From positions 1 through 29,334 of the forward strand of contig DATBZA010000151.1 in assembly GCA_036513415.1 (NCBI GenBank): 29,334 nucleotides of DNA. Reading direction: 5' to 3'. This document shows positions 23,315 to 29,334 of this stretch, one piece after another (the stretch's first letter is position 1; every line of letters starts with the position of its first letter). Under the pieces are notes generated by a model. That model was not told where the DNA came from, did no database searches, and worked only from the letters and a program-made list of their open reading frames with translations. The position numbers and the translations under genes are program-made. Source of the stretch: 40CM-4-68-19 sp036513415 (lineage in GTDB: Bacteria > Myxococcota > Myxococcia > Myxococcales > 40CM-4-68-19).

Positions 23315-24730
23315 TCAGCGGAACGGGCTGTCCGGCTTCCACTGTGGACGCGGACCGCCGAGCAGCGAAACTCCCACCAGCAGCTCCGCTCGCGCCATCT
23401 GTGCCGCCGCGTTCCAGTCGTACGCAGGCAGCCACTCGTCGCTGGGCTGGTGATACCGGTGTGCGCGGTAGTCCTTGAAGGCGGCCTCGCCCCGGGCCCC
23501 CGAGAACCCTTGCCACAAGCAGGCGGAGGGCACCCCGATGCGCGCGAAGCTGAGCTGATCGCTGCGGGAGAAGAAGTTCTGCTCCGGCACGGGATCCGGG
23601 ACGATGGCGAGGCCCAGCTCCGCGGCCGCGGCGCGAACGTGATCCTCCAATCCCGAGAGCTCCGCGCCGCGGAGCACCAGCTCGCCCACCGGGTACGCCG
23701 GCAGGAGCTGATCGAGGTTCAGGTTCGCGATCATGCGCTCCGGCGGGATGGTGGGGTGCCGCGTGAACCAGGCCGACCCGAGCAGCCCGCGCTCTTCGCC
23801 GGTGACGGCGACGAAGAGGACCGAGCGCTCGCGCTTGGGCAGGGTGGCAAACCCGCGCGCGATCTCGAGCATCTCGGCAATGCCGGTCGCGTTGTCGATC
23901 GCGCCGTTGCAGATCGGGTCGGGCTCTCCCGGCGCGCAGATGCCGTGGTGGTCGAGGTGGGCCGAGTAGACGATCGCTTCCGGTGAATCCCCCGGCAGGA
24001 GCCCGATCACATTGCTGGACTGCAGCTCGCGCGTCGTCTGCGTGATCCGGAGCCGCGCCCGCGATCCGGCCCGCGCGCGCAGCGCCTCGCTCTGGTCGAC
24101 GCCCACGTAAGCCACCGGCAGCGGCGGCAGGTCATCCAGATCAAAGGACTGCCCGTTGACGAAGTTGCGCCGCAACAGGGCCCACGGCCGGCGCGCCTCC
24201 ACCTCGGCCGTGGTGAGCACGATCTCTGCTACCGCGCCCGCCGTGCGCAGCCGCTTCAGCTTCTCCTCGTTCGAGGAGGCCAGGGCGCGGCGGGTGGAGG
24301 GAAGGGTGGCCGGCGCACCCGCCAGCACCATCGCGATCTTCCCGCGAACGTCCCCGATCTCGCCGGCCTGCCCGTATCCGGCGAACGCGAGCTCGCCTTC
24401 GATGTCCCGCTGCGGAGCGCCGCAGTCGCCCGCGACCAGCACCTCTTCCGTGGCGCCGCCCGCCGAGAGGCTGCCCTGGGCGCGCGCCTCGCACAGCTTC
24501 ACGCGCTGGAAATAGCCACCCTCTCCCGCGGGCCGGAGACCCAGCGCCTGCATTTGCGCGGCCACGTACTGCTCGGCGATGGCATGACCCCGGGTGCCCG
24601 TACCGCGTCCCTCGAGCAGGTCGTCGGAGAGGAACCGGACCGTCGCGGAGATGGCTTGCGGCCGCATCGCCTCCAGGGCCGGCCGGGCGCGCTCGAGCAA
24701 GGCCCCGGCGAGCAGGGCGAGCATCCACAT
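23315..24730 (-). CDS. M28-family zinc aminopeptidase, probably exported
   Basis: Peptidase with co-catalytic zinc ions. The 471 residues start with a hydrophobic signal (MWMLALLAGALLERA), a PA-like insert (about 100-235) and the M28 domain. All five zinc ligands are visible: H258 in YSAHLDHHG, D279 in NGAIDNATG, the TGEERGLLG pair with the catalytic Glu, D340 in LNLDQL and the last His in RYHQPSDEW. GTG 24739 is an alternative start. The start is only 15 bp from that of the divergent VWA gene, so its promoter must lie inside or next to that coding region. Substrate unknown; probably scavenging of peptides. Confidence 0.9.
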   Translation of the reverse strand: MWMLALLAGALLERARPALEAMRPQAISATVRFLSDDLLEGRGTGTRGHAIAEQYVAAQMQALGLRPAGEGGYFQRVKLCEARAQGSLSAGGATEEVLVAGDCGAPQRDIEGELAFAGYGQAGEIGDVRGKIAMVLAGAPATLPSTRRALASSNEEKLKRLRTAGAVAEIVLTTAEVEARRPWALLRRNFVNGQSFDLDDLPPLPVAYVGVDQSEALRARAGSRARLRITQTTRELQSSNVIGLLPGDSPEAIVYSAHLDHHGICAPGEPDPICNGAIDNATGIAEMLEIARGFATLPKRERSVLFVAVTGEERGLLGSAWFTRHPTIPPERMIANLNLDQLLPAYPVGELVLRGAELSGLEDHVRAAAAELGLAIVPDPVPEQNFFSRSDQLSFARIGVPSACLWQGFSGARGEAAFKDYRAHRYHQPSDEWLPAYDWNAAAQMARAELLVGVSLLGGPRPQWKPDSPFR

Positions 24731-24745
24731 GGCGGGCACGCTACC

Positions 24746-26140
24746 ATGCGGGCGGTGGAAGAGCGCCTCGAGGACTTTGCCGGATTGTTGCGGCAGAATG
24801 GGCTGCGGATTTCGCCCGCCGAGGTGGCGGATGCTGCCCAGGCGACGCTGCTGATCGGCATGGACGATCGCGCCTCCTTCCGCGGCGCGCTGCGGTCCAC
24901 GCTAGTGAAGCGCGGCCAGGACGCGGCCGTGTTCGATCGGCTCTTCGAGCTGTACTTCACCGGCGCCAAGGACCTGATCGAGGGCCTGCAAGGCTCGCTG
25001 CTCGACGCGCTCGACCAGGAGAACCTGAGCGAGCTCGAGCTGGAGGAGATTGCGCGGCTGCTCGCCCGGATGTCGCCGCTTTCCCAGGCGCTCCTGACTG
25101 CGCGGACCGATCAGCTCGCGCGCATCCTCCGGCAGGCGACGCTCAGCCTCGATTTCCGCGGCCTGCAGAGTCCGCTGCAGCGCGGCTTCTACGCCCGCCG
25201 CCTGCTCCAGGCCGCGGGCGGAACGGAGGCGGAGAAGGAGCTGCGGCAATTCTTGAAGGCGCTGCGCGAGCGCGGCCTCGATCCCGCGCAGCTGGAGCTG
25301 GCCAGCCGCAAGGTCTCGCATACGCTGCAGGCGCTGGAGGAGGCTGTCCGGCGCGTGGCCGATCGCGAGCAGAAATCGCGAGATCCGGAGTCGCGCGGCG
25401 ACCAGTCGCTCGTGCACCGAAGCATGGCCTCGCTCACCCCCGACGAGGTGCAGCGGATGCGCACCGTCGTCCGGCGCCTGGCGGAGCGGCTCAAGGCGCG
25501 CCTCTCCCGCCGGCGCAAGGTCCGGCGCCGCGGCAAGCTCAGCGTCCGGCGCACGCTGCGCAAGAACCTCTCCACGGGAGGCGAGCCGTACAAGCTGGTG
25601 TTTCGCGCCCGGCGGCCGGAGCGACCCGAGATCGTCGTGCTCTGCGACGTCAGCGATTCGGTGCGCAACGTCTCGCGCCTGATGCTGCAATTCGTCTACA
25701 CCTTGCAGGAGCTCTATGCCCGCGTGCGCAGCTTCGTCTTCGTCAGCGACATCGGGGAAGTGACGCATCTGTTCCGGAAGACGGACGTGAGCACCGCCGT
25801 CGACCTCGCCACCGCCGGCCGGGTGATCAACCTCTCCGCGAACTCCAATTACGGCCACGCCCTCCAGCTGTTCCAACAAACTTGGCTGGGCTCCATCACG
25901 CGCCGGACGACGGTGATCGTGATCGGTGACGGCCGCACCAACTACAACCCGCCCAATGCCTGGGTGCTCGGCGAGCTCAAGCGCAAGTGCCGGCGGCTGA
26001 TCTGGCTCTGTCCCGAGGAGCAGCACTCCTGGGGATTCGGCGACAGCGAGATGCCGCTGTTTGCCCGCCACTGCCACCGGGTGGAGAGCGTACGATCGCT
26101 GGACGACCTGGCCCGGGTCGCGGCGGAGCTGATGCCGTGA
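24746..26140 (+). CDS. VWA-domain protein (CoxE-like)
   Basis: A 464-residue soluble protein: an all-helical Arg/Leu-rich N-terminal half (1-260), then a strongly basic stretch (KARLSRRRKVRRRGK) and a von Willebrand factor A domain (about 290-450). The metal site is intact: D301-VSDS, a downstream SANSNYGHA threonine/asparagine loop and GDGRTNY. The N-terminal half plus VWA matches CoxE-like proteins, which in known cases work with a MoxR-type AAA ATPase to mature metalloenzymes. No such ATPase is in this window. ATG 24746 or GTG 24755 could start it. No ribosome site. The next gene follows after 62 bp. Confidence 0.85.
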   Translation: MRAVEERLEDFAGLLRQNGLRISPAEVADAAQATLLIGMDDRASFRGALRSTLVKRGQDAAVFDRLFELYFTGAKDLIEGLQGSLLDALDQENLSELELEEIARLLARMSPLSQALLTARTDQLARILRQATLSLDFRGLQSPLQRGFYARRLLQAAGGTEAEKELRQFLKALRERGLDPAQLELASRKVSHTLQALEEAVRRVADREQKSRDPESRGDQSLVHRSMASLTPDEVQRMRTVVRRLAERLKARLSRRRKVRRRGKLSVRRTLRKNLSTGGEPYKLVFRARRPERPEIVVLCDVSDSVRNVSRLMLQFVYTLQELYARVRSFVFVSDIGEVTHLFRKTDVSTAVDLATAGRVINLSANSNYGHALQLFQQTWLGSITRRTTVIVIGDGRTNYNPPNAWVLGELKRKCRRLIWLCPEEQHSWGFGDSEMPLFARHCHRVESVRSLDDLARVAAELMP

Positions 26141-26202
26141 GTTGCAGGCGGACGCCTTCAGTGCGGATGCCCTGGAGTCATGCTACGAATCCGCCGACTT
26201 TC

Positions 26203-27372
26203 ATGGGCTATCACGACCCCAATGATTGGCAGGAACAGCTCCAGACGTCGCTGCGGCGCGCCCAGGAGGCCATTGCCCGGGGGACCACCCAGCAGGAGCA
26301 GATGGTCCGGGAGTGGACCGACAACCTGCGCACCGCCTACCCGGACTGGGGGCGGGAGCGCTGGCAGAGGAGGCTCGAACGCAAGCTCCGCCGCAGGGCC
26401 GAGCGGGAGGCCAAGATCGCCAACGCCAGCCTGTTCGAAGGCTACGTCTGGCTGCTCGGCGCAATCGTGCTCTTCATCATCGCCCTCTCCTCGCTCCCCT
26501 TCCTCTGGTGGCTCATCTTTCCCGCCGCCGGCCTCGGCGCCAGGGGCACCCGCGTCATCGCGCGCCACAGCGGCGTCACCAAGCCCACCCTGACCGAGCC
26601 TGCTCGCGCGCGCGTCAGCAGCGTCCCGGGCGCGACCGTCGAGCAGCAGCGCGCGCAGCGCTTCGGGTCGTTGGGCAGTCTCGGCAGCTCCGTGGATGGC
26701 AGCGCGACGCAGCAGCCGTCTCCGGCACCTCCGGCCGCGGCTCGGAGCGCGCCGCCGCTGCAGGATCCGCGCGATGTCCGCGTGGACGCCATCTGCGACC
26801 GCATTCTCGCGGAGCTGCGGAACTCGCCCGATTCGGTCAAGGACATCTTCATCAAGCCTGAGGAGACCGTCGGCGCGCTGCGCGCCACCTGCCGGAACCT
26901 CACCCGCCGCGAGCGCGATCTACGCAGGTTCCTCTCCCCGCAGGACGACGAGCGCCTGCTGCGCGAGCGCGAGGCGCTGCAGAAGCGGGTGGACGGCGAG
27001 GCCGACGAGGTGACGAAGATGCGCCTCGCCTCGGCCCTGGCGGCGCTCGACGCCCAGCGCGACCAGCGGCTGGAGCTGTCCCGCGCGGCGGCGCGATTCG
27101 ACGCCGAGCACACGCGCATCTCCTACACGCTGGAGAACCTCTATACGCAGGTGGTGCGGATGCGCTCCGCGGACAGCTCCAGCGTGGACGTGGCCGGCGC
27201 CGGGCTGCGCAGGAGCCTGGACATGCTCTCGCACGAGGCCACCGCGCTGGCGGACGCCCTGGAGAAGGTGAACAGCGGCGAGGCCGAGCGCATGCGCAAG
27301 GTGGCCTCGGGCCCAGCCTCTCCGCCCGCATCCTCGCCGCCGGGTGCGCCAGGGACGCGGGAGAAGGCATGA
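26203..27372 (+). CDS. Membrane-anchored coiled-coil protein, function unknown
   Basis: 389 residues. The N-terminal 1-75 is a charged helix (QEQLQTSLRRAQEAI, many Arg near the end). A hydrophobic stretch at 80-110 (WLLGAIVLFIIALSSLPFLWWLIFP) is long enough for a helical hairpin. A Ser/Pro/Ala linker (150-190) leads to long helices rich in Glu, Arg and Leu (about 215-345), probably coiled coil, and a disordered Pro tail. The layout resembles cytoplasmic scaffold proteins with a reentrant anchor. I recognise no family. ATG 26203 is the first start before the conserved-looking GYHDPNDWQ. The stop overlaps the next start (ATGA), so it is translated with the carbonic anhydrase. Confidence 0.75.
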   Translation: MGYHDPNDWQEQLQTSLRRAQEAIARGTTQQEQMVREWTDNLRTAYPDWGRERWQRRLERKLRRRAEREAKIANASLFEGYVWLLGAIVLFIIALSSLPFLWWLIFPAAGLGARGTRVIARHSGVTKPTLTEPARARVSSVPGATVEQQRAQRFGSLGSLGSSVDGSATQQPSPAPPAAARSAPPLQDPRDVRVDAICDRILAELRNSPDSVKDIFIKPEETVGALRATCRNLTRRERDLRRFLSPQDDERLLREREALQKRVDGEADEVTKMRLASALAALDAQRDQRLELSRAAARFDAEHTRISYTLENLYTQVVRMRSADSSSVDVAGAGLRRSLDMLSHEATALADALEKVNSGEAERMRKVASGPASPPASSPPGAPGTREKA

Positions 27373-27872
27373 TCCGCCCGTTCGGAGGAAAGACGCCGCA
27401 GCTCGGCGAGGGCGTGTTCGTGGCCCCGAGCGCCGACGTGATCGGCAACGTCGTCGTCGGGGCCCGCAGCAGCATCTGGTACTGCGTGGTGCTTCGCGGC
27501 GACGTGGAGAGCATTCGCGTGGGGGCCGAGACCAGCATCCAAGACAACACGGTCGTTCACGTGGACTCCAGCGGCTACTCGACCGTGATCGGCGACCGGG
27601 TCACGGTCGGGCACAGCGTGGTGTTGCACGGGTGCAGCATCGGCGACGACGCCTTGATCGGGATCGGCAGCATCGTCCTCAACGGCGCCGAGGTGGGCGC
27701 GGGCGCCATGGTCGGCGCCGGGAGCCTGGTCACTCCGGGAACGAAGATTCCGCCCGGAATGCTGGCGCTGGGATCGCCGGCGCGGGTGAAGAGGCCGTTG
27801 ACCGATGAAGAAAAGCGGCACATGCGCGAGGGGGCCGCGCGCTACGTCCGGCTCGGCCGGGAGCATCGCTGA
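27369..27872 (+). CDS. Gamma carbonic anhydrase-family protein
   Basis: A left-handed beta-helix of hexapeptide repeats (VFVAPSADVIGNVVVGARSSIW and on), 167 residues, trimeric in the family. The His ligands for zinc or iron are in the expected places: one in NTVVHVD and two in VTVGHSVVLHG. The closing helix with EEKRHMREGAARYV is normal. Many bacterial YrdA/PaaY-type members have weak or no CO2 hydration activity, so the reaction is uncertain. It is coupled by overlap to the genes on both sides (ATGA before, TGATG after). Confidence 0.92.
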   Translation: MIRPFGGKTPQLGEGVFVAPSADVIGNVVVGARSSIWYCVVLRGDVESIRVGAETSIQDNTVVHVDSSGYSTVIGDRVTVGHSVVLHGCSIGDDALIGIGSIVLNGAEVGAGAMVGAGSLVTPGTKIPPGMLALGSPARVKRPLTDEEKRHMREGAARYVRLGREHR

Positions 27873-28366
27873 TGGCGCAGGCATCAGCCCGGGTCGACAA
27901 GCCCAGCGCCCTTCGCGGCTGTCATCTGTTGACGGATTTCACCGACGTGGGCCTGAAGGTCCTCGCCGAGCTTGCCGACCAGCGGAGCGTCGGGCGCGGC
28001 CTCTTCGCGTTCCGGGCCGGGGATCCCTCGGACGCCCTTGCCTTCGTGGCGAAGGGGACTCTCCAACTCGTTCCCCGCGACGGCGGCACGGCGCTCGGCG
28101 AAGTGGTGGCCGGCGACACGGTGGGCGGCATGTCGCTCCTGGTCGAGGGCGAGCACGTGCTCTCGGCCGTGGCTGCGACCGACGTGGAGCTATTGCAAAT
28201 TTCACGTGACGTGTTCGAGGGGATGAAGAAGACCCACCCGCGCACGGCGTTGAAGCTGACGCTCGCGCTCGCCCAGGACCTGGCCGAGCGGCTGCGGGAG
28301 GCCAAGGGCCCGCTCCGCGAGTTCCTGGTCTGGCAGATCAGCAAGCGTCAGGCGGAGGGCCGCTGA
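27872..28366 (+). CDS. Cyclic nucleotide-binding domain protein without HTH
   Basis: 164 residues with one cNMP-binding fold (about 15-125): ALRGCHLLTDFTDVGLKVL, FRAGDPSDALAFVAKGTLQLV, then GEVVAGDTVGGMSLLVEGEH in place of the phosphate cassette. The usual GE-x-x-x-RTA is not present, as the Arg is missing, so it may not bind cAMP and could be a protein-interaction module. A helical tail (LAQDLAERLREAKG) follows with no DNA-binding domain. It starts inside the carbonic anhydrase stop (TGATG), the third gene of the operon. Confidence 0.88.
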   Translation: MAQASARVDKPSALRGCHLLTDFTDVGLKVLAELADQRSVGRGLFAFRAGDPSDALAFVAKGTLQLVPRDGGTALGEVVAGDTVGGMSLLVEGEHVLSAVAATDVELLQISRDVFEGMKKTHPRTALKLTLALAQDLAERLREAKGPLREFLVWQISKRQAEGR

Positions 28367-28428
28367 ACTTGCGGCCGGTAGTGTGCTGTGAGTACGCTCG
28401 GACGAAGGTCTGAAAACCGGGGTGCCGC

Positions 28429-29142
28429 CTGCATTATTGGAGCTGGCTCTTTCAATTCCTGAAGAACTTCCACGGCCCGGCTGCCTATATCGGGGTGCTG
28501 TTCGTCCTGATTACTTGTGGCCTGGGGGTGCCCCTGCCCGAGGACGTTCCGCTGATCGCGGGCGGCTACCTGGTGGCTCGCGGCGGCTCGCTCCCCTTGA
28601 TGATCTTCACCGGCCTGGCCGGAATCCTCATCGGCGACAGCATCATTTTCCGCGCCGGCGCGGTCTACGGCGAGAAGCTCCTGGAGACGCGCCTGGGCCG
28701 CCACATCCCCGGCGAGAAAGTGCAGCGCACGATCGAGACGTTCGCGAAGCACGGCCCGAAGTTCATCATGGCGGCCCGCTTCGTGCCGGGGTTGCGGGCC
28801 GTGACCTACTTCGTCGCCGGCCTGACCGGAGTGCCGTACTGGAAGTTCATCACGTACGACGGCATCGCTGCCTGCGTCTCCGCGCCGGCCTGGGTCTACC
28901 TCGGCTGGTGGGGCCGCAAGCACAACATGCTGAACAAGGTCTGGGGCTGGTCGGCGCAGGCGCAGGTCGCCATCTTCGCGGCCATCGTCGGGCTCACAGC
29001 GCTGTATTTCGTCTTCCGGAGCCTGCGCCGGGCGTACAGGCGCAAGCGGGGCCTGCCGGTCAGCACACCGCCCATTCCGCTCAAGCGCATCGACGGCGGA
29101 TTGGATCGGCCCGCGGCGTCCGCCGCAACTGACCGGAACTAG
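28429..29142 (+). CDS. DedA-family membrane protein
   Basis: Integral membrane protein of the DedA/VTT family, implicated in lipid-carrier or phospholipid flipping and proton-driven homeostasis. Visible are VPLPEDVPLIAGGYLVARGG, a reentrant region with the family's FxxRFxPGxR motif as MAARFVPGLRAVTYFVAG, and C-terminal helices. The first GTG (28495) would start inside helix 1. The frame stays open upstream to 28411 and reads HYWSWLFQFLKNFHGPAAYI, a typical amphipathic DedA N-terminus. No ATG, GTG or TTG exists there in frame, so CTG 28429 (238 codons), after GGGGTG, is my best start. Confidence 0.88.
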   Translation: MHYWSWLFQFLKNFHGPAAYIGVLFVLITCGLGVPLPEDVPLIAGGYLVARGGSLPLMIFTGLAGILIGDSIIFRAGAVYGEKLLETRLGRHIPGEKVQRTIETFAKHGPKFIMAARFVPGLRAVTYFVAGLTGVPYWKFITYDGIAACVSAPAWVYLGWWGRKHNMLNKVWGWSAQAQVAIFAAIVGLTALYFVFRSLRRAYRRKRGLPVSTPPIPLKRIDGGLDRPAASAATDRN

Positions 29143-29192
29143 AGCGCTCAAGCCCCTGAGCCGCCTGCGGCGGCCGGCCGTGTCTGGCGCTC
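29142..29192 (+). repeat. Hairpin repeat, copy B (3' of the DedA gene)
   Basis: GAGCGC (29142-29147) pairs with GCGCTC (29187-29192). Inner stem GCCGCC/GGCGGC is at 29160-29165 with 29169-29174. It shares GCGCTCAAGCCCCTGAGCC (29145-29163) with copy A on the other strand. Its first base is the last base of the DedA stop codon. The remaining 29193-29334 shows a possible GGTCTG/CAGACC stem but no gene. Confidence 0.65.
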
Positions 29193-29334
29193 CAGCGTAG
29201 CCCCTGATATGGAACGACCTGTCAAGTCACCTCGGTCTGTTTCTTCTTTTCTGGTGGAGCAGACCAGGCAGCAGCCGGGCGGCAAGCTCGACGGTTGATC
29301 ACTCTGATATTCGCGGATCGAGCTCGGGGCTCGC

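Overview
The window is GC-rich, densely coded DNA of the kind seen in Myxococcota and related former Deltaproteobacteria. Third codon positions are dominated by G and C, many starts are GTG or TTG, and the PilZ, TRAP-TatT and REC-first histidine kinase genes fit that group. The assignment is inference from gene style; there is no rRNA here to settle it.

Layout. 1-80: possible C-terminal tail of a gene cut by the window edge. 155-1716: a complete Tn5/IS50-like IS4-family insertion sequence inside a short-repeat tract. 1855-5724: a TRAP transporter with an unusual split, a fused QM permease on the minus strand and a TatT lipoprotein plus a DctP binding protein on the plus strand. 5761-8998: a DUF2804 protein diverges from surE, which overlaps a LysM/M23 NlpD-like lipoprotein; apt follows behind a strong hairpin that looks like a terminator or attenuator. 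9054-9130: tRNA-Arg(CCU), then about 1 kb of small orphan genes. 10149-15864: RNA-modification genes (CCA-adding/poly(A) polymerase family enzyme, mnmA, ttcA) interleaved with a REC-histidine kinase and an orphan MqsA-like regulator. 16076-18391: a ferredoxin-MBL protein, a J-domain protein and an isoaspartyl peptidase. 18476-21031: a tight thiolase / 3-oxoacid CoA-transferase A and B operon for acetoacetate or ketone-body type metabolism. 21136-23305: PilZ protein, RlmD/RumA-like rRNA methyltransferase and a secreted hypothetical, all overlapping. 23315-24730: an M28 peptidase, divergent from a VWA (CoxE-like) gene at 24746. 26203-28366: membrane coiled-coil protein, gamma carbonic anhydrase and cNMP-binding protein with overlapping junctions. 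28429-29142: a DedA-family protein.

Most of this is chromosomal housekeeping. The unexplained structure lies between genes: (i) three CGGCCG segments ahead of apt that can form mutually exclusive hairpins; (ii) a 183-bp element of two perfect 34-nt inverted arms with an internal 9-nt period, filling the gap between two convergent genes; (iii) four dispersed hairpins sharing a GCGCTCA edge and a GCCRCC/GGYGGC core, with base changes that preserve pairing; (iv) a recurring promoter pattern close to TTGCC(C/G)-17-TANACT, often 5-7 nt from the start codon, which suggests leaderless mRNAs. No CRISPR array, phage integrase, restriction system or biosynthetic cluster was found.
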